Shown: one piece after another, positions 24,101 through 35,881 of the stretch | Layout: each line of letters begins with the position of its first letter | Position numbering within the stretch: position 1 is the stretch's first letter | Assembly: GCA_027605045.1 (NCBI GenBank) | Contig: JAQFWX010000097.1 | Span: forward strand, 62,001-126,000 | Direction: 5' to 3' | DNA: 64,000 nucleotides | Source: Phallus indusiatus | Lineage: Eukaryota > Basidiomycota > Agaricomycetes > Phallales > Phallaceae | Notes under the pieces: generated by a model | What the model was told of the DNA's origin: nothing | What the model saw: only the letters and a program-made list of their open reading frames with translations | The model's database searches: none | Made by a program: the position numbers and the translations under genes

Positions 24101-24216
24101 TCTCAAGGTACTCTCTGAACCAAGCTCAGCTTTCACTTTCACAAATCTTTGACCAGAGTGCTTAGTGTTCGCCCCGTAACTAGCTCCTTATAACAAGTCT
24201 TTAACGGTATTCTCTC
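21173..24216. other. Island left flank without a confidently recognised gene
   Basis: Three kilobases between the MET1 remnant and the NLR. Several moderate open frames exist: minus 21695-22021 (a Pro/His-rich stretch ending NRETTTS), minus 22177-22389 (Pro/Ser-rich) and plus 22351-22596. A good minus-strand donor (GATGAG then GTGAGTG) lies near 22650-22660, so a spliced minus-strand gene across about 21.7-22.7 kb is possible but not demonstrable by eye. Nothing resembles a transposase, reverse transcriptase or known domain. The part next to the NLR (23.0-24.2 kb) looks non-coding. Confidence 0.4.
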
Positions 24217-27200
24217 ATGGCTGTTTCGGCGCAAAGCATAAAAATATCTGGTAACTTCGCTTTCTAATCAAAGATTCCCCACTCATCTCATCCGGGACTC
24301 TTCTAATCAAAGATATTCGCTTGCTTAATCCTCCGATCTCATGGAAGGAGGATCCCAAGCTCGAAATAAAGATCAAGTTTATCAACAAGGCGGCAACCGA
24401 CACACAAAGAGCAATTGCGATAGGGGATCAGGACAACAATCGCATGACCTGGAACGAGCCCTTCATTTTGTATGTTAGGGGTTAAAATCTTCAAGTGTTA
24501 TCTTACACCCGCGATATAGCGCCGGTGATATTACTGACGAGACTCTTTTGACGTTTACTGTCCAGAGTAAGCGAGCCCTAAAGAATATTATAGTTGGCTC
24601 GTGCCAACACCTGGCCACTGACCTACTCGAACAACAAGGCGATTCCGGTTGGTGATGTGTTTTAAAACACTGCCGTTAGTCTTGTATTTATAGGATTTCA
24701 GGTCTATGTAATTTGGATATCGTCGAAGAATGTCAATTAGCATTCAACATCGAAATAATATGTGGTCTTGACGTCGTTTCGGGAGTGATAGAAAAAGCAT
24801 CAACAGGATTAGCAAGTTTACCGACTTCAAATACCCCAGCTGAGGCGGCCAACGCTATCAATTCTGTGGCACAAGTCTACAATGATAACGAGAAGACCTG
24901 GATGTCATTTCTCGACACATTCCAGGCTTTTATGAAAGTGATGGATGGTGTTTCCGAGGTAGTTTCGTCATCAAGCATACTACTTTTATTCTTCTCTAAA
25001 CCTTTTCTAGATCAACATATATGTACAGGTAGCATGGAGTGTTCTATCTATTATTCCAAAGGTAAAAGCACGCTCTTTTTCTATTAAACATATAGACTGA
25101 TTTTGCAAGACTATTATCGCAAAAAAAAACCGTGATGACAAAGTCAAACAATTATGCGAAAACCTGAAGGACGTTTACAAATATATTCTACAAGCAAAAC
25201 CGCTTTGCGAGCTTCCTGCGACCCAGACTACAGACAAGCATGCAACCCACTGGTTTACAATTCTTTCCACGCTGATTCAACAAACCATTGAATGCGCATA
25301 CTTTCTCAAAGCGTACGGCACGGAAAGTACAGGTTGTGTCTTTCTCAAGGTCATCTGATTTTGCAATCAAGTCTGATGTTGAAACCCTAGCCAAAAACAT
25401 AATCAAGGCAATCGGCGGGAAGGTGGATGATAAGATTCAAGCTTTCAACGACAAACTTGATCATCTCATGAAGGTGATGACGGATTCAGTCATCCTTGAA
25501 ACAAGCATTGTGACACTTCGTGTGTCTGAGGTATCTGAAAAAATCACTGAGAAAATCACTGAACAAAGTACGTGAATCATCAAGGTGATATTATTCTCTA
25601 TCCATGACATTTTCACAAGGTGAATGTGCATTGCTCGGGGAAGTGCCCTATGATTCTGGCGCCGGGTATTATCCAAATAAAGAATGCTTGCCGGGGACCC
25701 GACAAAGGCTGATCGAGGAGATATTCGACTGGGCCACTAACGATTCATCGATGCAAATACTTGTGCTTAGTGGACAAGCGGGAACAGGAAAATCCGCAAT
25801 AGCACATTCCATCGCTAAAATGCTCAAAAGACACAATCGACTTGGGTCCATGTTCTGTTTCAATCGAAGCTATGCTGACAGGCGCAATCGTCTCTTTAGC
25901 ACTATATCTCGCAACCTGGCTGACGGCGACATCATGTGGCGGAAAGAATTGGTAAAGATTATTGGAAATGACTCTGATGTTCGGAAGAAGGAGGACGTCA
26001 GAACACAATTTAACGAACTTATTATTAAGCCTTCCCAAAACATGGCAACCGATATTGGACCCATAGTAATTGTCGTCGATGCATTGGACGAAAGTGGAGA
26101 CCGTGAAGAACGCGGGGAAATCCTGGAAATTCTTCTCAATGAATGGACCAAACTCCCGAAGAATTATCGTATAATTGTTACCACTCGCCCGGAACAAGAC
26201 ATTGAGGACCAATGTCGAAACTTCCGGATTCCATGTAAACGGATGGGCGATATTGACATGGAGGAAACACGTCATGATATACAAGCCTATGTCTCAGATC
26301 GTCTCGCCCCAATATCGTCAAAGTTGGACAATATCAGGCAAGATTGGCGCTACATATTAGCAAAGCGCGCGGAAGGTCTTTTCCAATGGGCGCAGACAGC
26401 CTGCCGGTTCATAAATCCCACCACCACACGTTCACAACTGATAAAGAAGAAATGGGAAACTTGTATCTCAAACTCGTCTTCATCATTATATGGACTATAT
26501 CGTCAAATCATCTCAAATCAGTCGGAAGCCAAGGACGGTGACTTTGTCGAAGACTTCAAGGTGATCGTAGGCGCGATTATAACTGCGCGGGTACCCCTGT
26601 CAATAAAGGTGTTACAAGAGATCTTTGATGATATTGAAGATATCAAGTTAATACTCACTCCATTCGGTTCTTTTTTTGTTGGCGTTCATGACTCGTTTAC
26701 TCCAGTGCGACCTGTTCATACCTCTTTATTCGATTTTTTCACTTCCAAAAAAAACGCCGAAGAAATAAACGAGTATTTTATCGACACGTCAAACCAAAGT
26801 CGGATGACACTTGGCTGTCTTGGACTGATGAATCGAATGCTCTGTTTCAATATCTGTCAGCTCGAGACATCACACCGGCGCAATCAACAGGTGCCTAATT
26901 TCAATAAACGTGTCAAGGAGGTCATCCCGTTTCATTTGTCGTATTCATGTTGTTTTTGGGCTTTCCATCTCCGATACTCTCCTGTTAGCGGGGAACTCAT
27001 TCATGAAGCCCGGAGATTGATGGACGACAAATTGCTGTACTATTTTGAAGTGCTCAGTTTGCTAGGTGCAGTTGATCGAGGTTCCGTGGCAATGCGAGAA
27101 ATAGCGGATTGGTGTAAAGTGGGTGATCCTTTATTTTTTTTTGGATATTTTAATGGCTAAATCAGGTGGTAGGATGTGGATGGTGACTTGGCTGCGGATG

Positions 27201-29686
27201 CAATGAATACATGGAGGTTCGGAGTTGATTTCGGAGGCATAATGATGGAGAGCACACCGCACCTTTATCTTTCCGTCCTTCCCCTTGCTCCTCGTGACTC
27301 ATTTGTGTCCAAAAGGTATCTTGAAAGATATCCTGGACTATTCGCGTTCGACATTGGCCAGCCTGTCAGTTTTTCACGCACAATCGGTATCGCGCAGACC
27401 TTTGGATCAGCTAAGATTGCTTTTTCTCCGAAAGACCCATATATCGCAACTGGATCTAGTTCCGGCGAATTTTCACTACGGAACTATATAACAGGGGAAC
27501 ACCTTAGTTATGCCTATTGGAAACCTAAGCAAGATGATGCTTTGAGCATCTGTGATGTCGTATATTCCTTTGATGGTGAATTGGTTTATTGTTGTTTGCG
27601 GAATAGTGATATCCTAGTTTGGAATGTGGCGACAAAGGAAATGAGAATAGAAAGATATGGGATAGTCGATCATAATGATTGGTATTTTGATTGTACCATA
27701 TCTTCAAACGGGCGCTTCATAATCTGGGAGCGTGCTGGTGTACTCGTACTATTCGATCGAATAAGTCGTCGGATTATTAAACACTTCGACGGAAACGAGT
27801 ACTCCTGCTGCGCGATTTCTCCCAACGGAAACTGGATTGCCCTTCATAACTCCGATAAGGGCGAGAGGTACATATGGGATACTGGAACTCAAACGCAGCA
27901 CTATGTCATACCCAGCTGGCGTGGGACTCTGGAACTCACTGACAACTATATCGCATTCCAACCAGACAGTACCACAATAGTGATATGGGATTTATGGAAA
28001 AACACTAAACTCACCGAAATTCGACACGAGGAAGATATCCAAGGTCCTTGCATTTCCCCTGATGATCAATATCTCCTTGCTACCTCCAACAACGTGTACT
28101 TGATTTGGGGTGTCTCTACGGGAGAATTGATCAGTCGATCCTATGGAGACCAACACATTGAGTGTTTAGGGTTCTCACATGATTCCAAATCAATTGCACT
28201 GCGTACGCTCGACAGTACACTCTACGTTCGACAATGGGATAAATTCATAGAACCAAATCATTTGCACAACCCTAAAATTCAAAGGGTGTCCGAAGGTTGG
28301 CTACGGGGTTCATGTCTCATTCTTCGGTATGATGCAAACCTCGGGAGATCCTACCTCCGGATCTCGGATATTACAACAATAAACACAATTATCTTTGAAA
28401 CTGAACTTGAATGCTGGCTTGTCAGTGTTTCTCCTGACGAGGAAACCATCCGTGTGGCCTACATCAGTAGCCGAGGACTCTGTCTCTGGGGCGACAAAGA
28501 AGGCGAAATCGTTGTAGATGAATCAGTCCGTTCAGTCGCCGGTCGCGGACTCTTGTGTCGGGATCTCGAACTCTTGTGTTTGGACAACTATCTTATTTCT
28601 GCACACGAAAGAATCATTAATATATGGGACACTTGTACCCGAAAATTGATTTGTGGGCCAATCGAGTATTCATCTGAAGTAGAACGCCTTCACCCCGTGC
28701 GAGGTACCCGATTTGCTGTCATTTATGATCATGAAGCAGAAATTCGGGATTGCGAATCGGGTGGTAGAGTAGGGGAGACATTTTTTTTTACGTCCGACTC
28801 CTACCCGTATGCTATTTCTGTCAACGAGAAACATGTCATATACATGTCAAACAAAGGTGTCTATATATTGGAGCCGACGGGAGCAAGAGTGGGCTCAATT
28901 TCATTCTCAACTGAATGTTTTCACAGAGAGAAATCCCTCGATGGGAAGTATATGGCATGGATCGATCACGGCGAAATTAAACTCTTCGACGTGGACACCG
29001 AAACATTGTTCACTGATCCATCTCTAGATCACCCGGCCAGGCTCCTTTGGTTCTCCAACGACTCAAAACGTATTATAATAAAGTCCGGTGAGAAGAATTG
29101 GGGGCGGTTCTTAGATATCTGGGACATACAATCCAAAACTATAGTCACCAAAACAATTCGATGCCCGCCCTCAGAACTTAGAGAAACCTTACTTTTAAGC
29201 AAAAGGTGTCTGGTAGTTATACCTTTCTATCCGCCATGTTATGTCTGGGACTTGGGTACGTATGAGACGATGTCTACTTTGTACGACGGCGCTCCTCCAT
29301 TGCTCGACGCCAATAATTCCGGCATTGAGGGGTGAGTTCAGTATCACTTAAGTACATTCAAATGTGATTTACTAAAAGAGACAATTAGAACATCGATATC
29401 GTCCACGACGGAGACATTGGATTATGCATTAATGGCGTGGAAAAAGGCTTCACTTCCCGCTTTCACTGAAGTGAATTATCGCGGCTGGGTGTTAGGTCTG
29501 CAGGGCGAGCTTTTGTTTTGGATTCCACCAAAAAAGGAACAGGGGTTCTCGATTCTACCAAAAACGGAACAAGAGTTCTGGTTTCCATGCGTAATACATA
29601 TGCCACATCGGAATATTGCAAAACTAAATTTCACAAATTTTGTACATGGTTCTAATTGGACAAAATGTAAATCCGGAAACAACTAA
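24217..29686 (+). CDS. NLR (STAND) protein: C2-like / helical / NACHT / WD40
   Basis: NACHT NTPases with repeat sensors act as fungal NOD-like receptors in non-self recognition and regulated cell death. Ten exons keep one frame: 24217-24250, 24313-24469, 24520-24651, 24694-24958, 25011-25061, 25110-25332, 25391-25567, 25620-27118, 27173-29331 and 29389-29686, 1,664 residues. Residues 1-110 resemble a C2 beta-sandwich (IRLLNPP, MTWNEPF, LLTFTVQSKRALKN). Residues 115-345 are helical (AFNIEIICGLDVVSGVIEKA ... VAWSVLSIIPK), as in other mushroom NLRs. NACHT: Walker A GQAGTGKSAIAHS near residue 398, Walker B IVIVVDALDES and RIIVTTRPE. From about 850 a beta-propeller with repeats ending IWD/VWD/VWN; the C-terminus has LLFWIPP and FVHGSNWTKC. 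No stop or frameshift interrupts it, so it looks functional. The gene fills most of the island bordered by direct repeats. Confidence 0.88.
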
Positions 29687-32204
29687 AAAGAATTCCCAAT
29701 AAATGTAATTTATATAAAGAATCGAATACAATTTGTACTTTCAACGTTTATTTCCACACGAATTAACGCTTGATCAAAGCTTCAACTTTCAAGTTGGAGT
29801 AACATATTATAATAAATATATATTATTCCGGGTGTTCAGGGGCCTGAAAACACATGAAATTTCGGTCATAAAACTGAGCCTCAAAATCACTTTTTAGTCG
29901 AATTACATTATAGTATCCGCCAAAAACCAAAATGCCCGGAGTTCACCGGATGAGCGTGTACACACCATCGTTCAGCGCATGATACGACGATGGCTGCCGC
30001 ACACAAGCAATACAGTACACACGCGTCTTCAAGGGTTCCCGCTGGGAGTGTTGTCATTGTTTTTAATGTTGGGGATAAGCAGGTATCTAAAAACTGAAGA
30101 AGATCCTCTCGTTCGAAAGATGTAACTTCAGGACGCCTCATAATCCTCATAATCAGTAAACTAGTAGAAAAAGAAACCGACCGGGCGAAGGGCGAAATCG
30201 TAAGTATTATGATTCCTTCACTAGCTCTATTCTTATATTATCCTTAAACGAATGTTGAATCTTCTTACATTCCTGAACATTTGCTTTCCTCACGAGCAGC
30301 TCGACCTTCCATCTCTTGCAAAAACAGATGTTTTCTCACTTGCGAGGTTTCATTAACGTCACGGAAACATCGACACCTTCATTAACGTCAGACCCATTCA
30401 AAACGTTCGTTTGCTCTTCCTCCTCGAACAAACTCTCGGAAGACGGCATACATATGTGCCTGTATGCGAACAATTCATGGCAAGATTTGCAGAAGCCCTG
30501 GACGGATCAATGATTTCGACGGACCAGGAAACGACGGGGCGTTACGTTCAGCGTCCAGAGTATCATCAGTCATAGAGCCAACTGTTTGTGCAGGAGGCTA
30601 AGGAATGACGTGTGTCCGTTATGTTCTTTTTCGAGGAAAACAGGTCATCTGAGATGATTAAAAGTCGATAAGAAGTGAAAAAATGATATGCAAAGATATT
30701 TTGTGCCGAATTGGGAAGATATGGACTCATCTGAGGTTTACATCTGACGTTGCGAAAGCGTTCGCTGATGCCGATTGTGGTTCAACTGACACCAACGTTG
30801 TAGTAAGAGATCCGTTTTCTTTATACGAAGAAAAAGACACGCCACTGACTAAATAAATTTCGCCCCATTGATGTAGTATGAAGATGGACACGAAAGAATG
30901 ATCTAACTGAAGCGCCCCGAGCGGAAATTCAGCGGGTGGGATAAGCTGCTGGTGGGCGAAGAAGAATGTGAAGTGTTTGCGCCATTAGCGGATGGTATTT
31001 TTTCTTTTTCTTCCATATTTTACGCGTATTATTCAACTTCTTCTTTGATAGAATCGCTTTTCTGCAGATCTTTCGGCTGTCATGATCTGGAGATTGAGAA
31101 ACTAAAGAGTTCCGCCGGCACCGGTATCTGACCTAAGACATGGATATAGATCCGGGCATGGGCAACATGCTGTATAGTCATCTTCGACTATCACTGGTAC
31201 ACCCCGTTTTTTTTTTGGAGTGCGTCTGCTGTCAGCTCTGTCAGTGATACTACCACGTCTGTTTAATAATGGGACAGGGGGAAGAGCGCGCAAGTGTGTT
31301 TCAGACGTCGGCATAGCGCTAACAGTTGTGTTCAAGATAGCACGTCGTCGGTGTTGCATCGTTATCCTTGTTATTGCATGCTGAAGGGAACAGGAGACCT
31401 CGGATTCAGACAAAAAATAGTACAGGTTCAGCAAGAAGTTAGATACCAAACAAAAGAGTGTTTTTTATTATGCTCACGCGACAAGTTGTTCTTTTGATTG
31501 CGAGTATGAATATCTTCTTGTTTCAAATATAGAATCTGAATATAGACTCTGGATATAAATACAATATCTGTGATTTCTGTTCAAAAGTCGAGGGCAGTAC
31601 ACCTTACAGGGAGTGGAACGTATAAGAGATGGAGGTAAAGGTTCGACTTACCTATCATAGCTCAGCGCATGACAGAGGGTCGGGTAGCTGTGAGGGTGGG
31701 CTGTCTTCGTCTTGTTCCGGGCAGCCGTTCAGAGTAAAGCTTGCCCTCCTCAAAAAAGCCTGGCACTGCATCGTTCTTCCCCAGTCTATAATTACACAAG
31801 ATATACGATCAACGATTTAAAAGGGGGACAGGTGTGCGGGTGTAGATCGGACGATGAAGAGGAAATGATAAAATCCTGAGCCGGCCGTGGAGAACACACG
31901 GGAGAGCTGCTCATCGGTCACCTTGCGGTGTCACCCTAAAGACAGGGCAAGTCTGTTCTAATAACAGCGATCTGTAGGTAAAGCACTATGTATCCAGGAC
32001 TGAGCGTAAGCCGGCTAAGGGAGAGCATCGGGTGGCTGTAGAAAGCACGGTGGTGCATGCGATACAATCTCATCATAAGTACTAAAAGGACCATGGGCCG
32101 TAGGTTGTGCGCCGGGATGGGTCTTGGAACTTAGACGTCTAGACGACCGCCGCGCTGCTCAGGTGAAAACGAGTGTGTTGTGTAGTAATTCGGGTATTTG
32201 TTCG
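29687..32204. other. Island right flank, no confident gene
   Basis: 2.5 kb between the NLR stop and the right direct repeat. On the minus strand, 31102-31359 can encode MQHRRRAILNTTVSAMPTSE followed by a basic, Pro-rich stretch (RRTPKKKRGVPVIVEDDYTA). An upstream segment (31656-31790) is bounded by TTATAG and GTAAGT and can encode VPGFFEEGKLYSERLPG. These may be exons of one minus-strand gene, but I could not build a full model. The rest (29.7-31.0 kb and 31.8-32.2 kb) shows only short unrelated frames. No transposon ends were recognised. Confidence 0.4.
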
Positions 32205-33121
32205 TGTGCTCCGTAAGATGGGACACCGCTGAAATTCAATGCGCACCCAAAGATGTGACTCGTTCTAAGAACTGACTAAGCTCAAATCCCACTTTACCAA
32301 CCCCCAAACATGAAATTTGCGGAACCCAAGAAAGGTGCCTCACTCTTACTTTCCTTTCATTTGCATAAGAAGTACGCTGTCATCGTAGGATCTGGAAAAC
32401 TAGCCGCAAGTAGAGCTTTCGTATGTCTAGAGGCCGATGCTCAGGTCATCGTCCTTGGCCGAGGGCTTGAGAATGCTTGTGAGGAGATCAGATGGCGTGT
32501 TGCACAAAATGAAGTACAATGGAGAGAAATTGAAGAAGATGCCTATAAGTGGAACAGTACCAATTCTCCTCCGGTCGAAGACGTCGACGAGGCTGCATTA
32601 CTTTCGGTTCTCTCGTCTGTGTCTCCCATTTGTTTCCTATGTGTCACAGATACTATGATATCCTCGGCGACTAGTGGTTCTCTTCCCAGAAGTAAAAACT
32701 CTGCAGCCAAGTTATACGAAGTTGCCAGTGCCATTCACAATATACCCACAAACACGACAGACATTGCGGATTTATGCGACTTTTCTTTCCCGTCCACTTA
32801 TCGTTTCCGGAGTGCCATCAGCAACGAACCTACTGCGTTACAGGTTGATTGGAATCGCGTGTCTGCCTAGTATTTCAACACACTAACTGGCTCCTTTAGA
32901 TCGGTGTCGTCACTAATTCCAAAGGCTGCCGCTTAAGCTCTCGCATAAATCGTGAAATTGTCGCCCGACTACCTAAAGGAATTGGAGATGCCGTCGACAA
33001 TATTGGAAAACTACGAGATAAGGCTAGGACCGACGACTTAGAAATAGAGAACCAGACATCGCATTCATCTAGCGTGGTCCAAAACAAACAGTTTGACGAT
33101 GTCGATTTACCCAGCACACCT
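32205..33121 (+). repeat. Right copy of the ~0.92 kb direct repeat
   Basis: Same orientation and order as 20250-21172. Its left end keeps a remnant of the HisRS 5' end on the minus strand, where the start ATG has become GTG (GTGCGCATTGAATTTCAGCG) and one base has been gained; nothing else of HisRS follows. Its right end passes without a break into the rest of the intact MET1 gene, whereas the left copy stops there. Confidence 0.88.
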
Positions 33122-34327
33122 AACGAGCCAGTTCCCCATCACGCCGTAGACTCGGATAACAAAAATAATGCGTTGCTCAGTCGGAGGCAAAGTCGGATAC
33201 GCTGGGTCGCTCAAATGAGCGAATTCTGGCCTCTTGATTCACTCGCAAGTCTCAAGGAAGAAGAATTCCACTCGATACTCAACGGTGATGTTACCCCATC
33301 ATCTCGAATGTTTGCAGGGATAGCTGGCTCTACGGTCCCAGCAGCACCGACACTTCATAATATGCCACCTTTAGCACCACCCTCTCCTTCAGGCCGAATT
33401 TTCTTAGTAGGCTCTGGACCGGGTCATCCTATGCTTTTAACGTTGGCGGCATCAAAAATCCTCCAGTCGGCAGACCTCGTACTAAGTGATAAACTAGTTC
33501 CGGAAGCTGTACTAGATACCATTCCTAAGAGTAGGCGATAATTATTCTAGGTAGACGTCAATCTGATCTTTGATACACAGCTGTTGAACTACGAATTGCT
33601 CGTAAATTTCCTGGTAATGCTGATCAAGCTCAGGAAGAGTTACTACAGGTTGGATTAGAAGCAGCAAAGCAAGGGAAAGTGGTTGTACGGGTGAGCATTC
33701 ATTTTTTCCCTCTAAATCGCATTATAGTCATGCATGAAAAAAAACCAGTTGAAGCAAGGAGATCCAATGCTGTATGCACGCGTTTCTTCCGAAATCGACT
33801 ATTTCACCGCCAATAGCTATCCACCTACAGTCATACCTGGACTGAGCTCAGCACTTGCAGCGCCGCTATCAGCCGGTATAGCAGTAACTGCTCGTGGCGT
33901 AGCAGACAGTGTTGTGATATGTACCGGCGTTAGTAAAGCAGGGGCGGCGGGGCGTATACCACGTTATGACCGTGCAACGACGGTCCTTGTTCTCATGGGC
34001 GTTGCGAAATTAGCGGAAATTGTTCGTGTAATGACCGAAGACGAAGGATACCCTGGCTATCTGCCTATGTGCATCATTGAACGAGCTACGATGGCAGATC
34101 AACGAATCATCTCATCTACGTTGAATGATATCGTAAATGCCATGTCATCACCGAGGGTAGGTCCACAAAGGCCTCCTGGGATGATGGTTATTGGGTGGAC
34201 ATGCCTAGGCCTTGCAGACGGTCTGTCCGACGATGCCGAACCCAATATGGAGCACATAACTTCTTGGTTAAAGGGAGAACCTTTTATGATCAAGGAGGGT
34301 CTTGATAAGTCATGGGAGAACATATAA
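32310..34327 (+). CDS. MET1: Siroheme-pathway protein: Met8-like N-terminus fused to uroporphyrinogen-III C-methyltransferase
   Basis: Siroheme is the cofactor of sulfite and nitrite reductases. Exons 32310-32843, 32900-33530, 33581-33690 and 33749-34327 give 617 residues. The N-terminal third resembles precorrin-2 dehydrogenase domains (KKYAVIVGSGKLAASRAFVC, then GVVTNSKGCRLSSRINREIV). The middle is a Ser/Asn-rich linker. From about residue 330 comes a SAM-dependent tetrapyrrole methylase: RIFLVGSGPGHPMLLTL, ADLVLSDKLVP, RLKQGDPMLYARVSSEI, VIPGLSSALAAPLSAGI, a region around VLVLMG and PGMMVIGWTC. SUMT would convert uroporphyrinogen III to precorrin-2 with SAM. Whether the N-terminal domain is still active as dehydrogenase/ferrochelatase cannot be told; the segment PVEDVDEAALLS replaces the usual short loop. 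Its first ~800 bp are duplicated in the pseudogene at 20352. Confidence 0.88.
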
Positions 34328-34416
34328 TTAACGTAAGCATTAACCAATGTTCGTCTCTAATCAACAAAGATCTAAATCGTCTAGCTGCTTGCGAGCCTTA
34401 CAAGGCTTTTGGAGTC

Positions 34417-35543
34417 TCATTGGGGACTGGATTGCTCAGCTTTATTATCTTCTTCCTGCGAGACGAACGGCTCCATAAAACGATCCATCCATGAGATGAA
34501 GCTATCTGCACAATGTTTCCGGGCCCAGGCTGAAAGGAAATTAGCGGGAACAGGAAGATACAATTAATATATTTTGTCATACCATTTCCCATAGATCCTC
34601 GCAAAGCAAATCCATGACGAACCCCAGAGAAAAGTTCATAAAAATAGCAGGCTTGCGCTTCTTTTAGAATTTCTTCAGATCTGTAACGAGCTTCCGAGGC
34701 GAATGTGTTGTCTGTTTCTATTTTTGAAATATGAATCTCCCATTTTGAAATACTGAGCTATTCCCCTTACCGGCACATGATATCATCAATGGTTCTGTAT
34801 CATATCAGTGAGGTGAATCGCAACATGCACATTAAGAAGAAAAGACGCACGTTTTATATTTCTGAAATCATCTTCTTCGACAAAGGCTGGGTGTGCTATG
34901 GCGCCAGCAACGACGTTATCAGTTTTGCACAAATCCAGAACGAAGGGTGCTCCGAAACAGTACCCTTTCAGCTTATGTCTTAGACTACGTGCCCTGCCTT
35001 GTATGCTCGAGAAAAGGGGCGCACCAACAGCACCTATCTTCGAAGTAGTATTTTCTGAGAAAAGAGAATGAATTCGGTAATACTCGTTGAACTTAAGGAG
35101 TTCTCCTACCAAGTTCCTTCAAAACTCCGGCTAGCCACGAAGGACAGATTCTCTTTGCTCTCGCGAATGCCGCCTGAATCCAGACCGCTCGGTCGAAACC
35201 TTTGAGCAGCTTCGCTGTTTGAACAGGGTATCCTTCAAAATAATCGGGAGAAAGAACCAAGTAGCCTAACCAACGTACAACGATTCAGCCATGGTGAGTC
35301 AATAATGCAGTATCGCCGCCTCATACCTTGTGATGCAAAGTAATCCATCAACAGTTGATTATTGATGTGAAATGGACCATGGACATCCGAGAAAAACAAA
35401 AGTATCCGATTGCTCAGAGCGGGCGGTGAAGTGATGTAGGTCTGCAAACCACCAACGCTTTTGACTACACCTCGAGCTTTGCCCACCCGGCGAGCACCTT
35501 CGTCGCAGCAATCATCTCCGGGCTCAGTGGCTAGAGGCGTCAT
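34417..35543 (-). CDS. Dienelactone hydrolase-family alpha/beta hydrolase
   Basis: The product starts MTPLATEPGDDCCDEGARRV and contains KSVGGLQTYITSPPALSNRI, LLFFSDVHGPFHINNQLLMD and YLVLSPDYFEGYPV. These follow the order of fungal DLH proteins (glycine-rich start, ILFF.DV.G, PD.F.G). The nucleophile Cys lies in KGYCFGAPFVLDL; the acid is expected in DNTFASEARYR, and the His is in LFSGVRHGFALRG. It ends SWMDRFMEPFVSQ...AEQSSPQ. Bacterial relatives hydrolyse dienelactones in chloroaromatic degradation; fungal ones often have unknown substrates, so no pathway is assigned. About five introns. It is divergent from the HSL-type hydrolase, with 338 bp between starts. Confidence 0.82.
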
Positions 35544-35881
35544 TCGAGAATATTTGGAAACATTTCTGGAGGATATAAGATATTAAAAGAAGTCCAATAT
35601 GTATATCATCATGACGGAGTTGTGACGTCCCGAGTCCGGTGAGCCGGATGACATCCCCCAGGCAAACGTTGTCTCGGAAATAAGCACAGAAGAGAGACGA
35701 CTACTCATCTGCATTTGCAGTGGTGATCTGCAGCTGGATTTTCATGCTTTCGGCGAAATGAGGTCCGAAATAGGCTATGTGATGGGAATATGTGTTATGT
35801 TTTTAGGCACCCGCTGTGGCTGGGTGGGCGTCGTGAAGCGATAAGGGTACTAATAGACAGTGGTGAGCAAACGTTCTTGTT
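35544..35881. promoter_or_regulatory. Divergent promoter region between two hydrolase genes
   Basis: 338 bp separate the ATGs of the dienelactone hydrolase (minus) and the HSL-type hydrolase (plus). No clear TATA box or repeated element was identified. The upstream frame on plus toward 35790 might be 5' UTR. Confidence 0.35.

Noticed and set aside
21173..32204. Island borders as transposon terminal repeats (LTRs)
   Set aside because: The repeats are coding fragments of MET1 and HisRS, without TG...CA ends, a primer-binding site or any gag/pol sequence between them.
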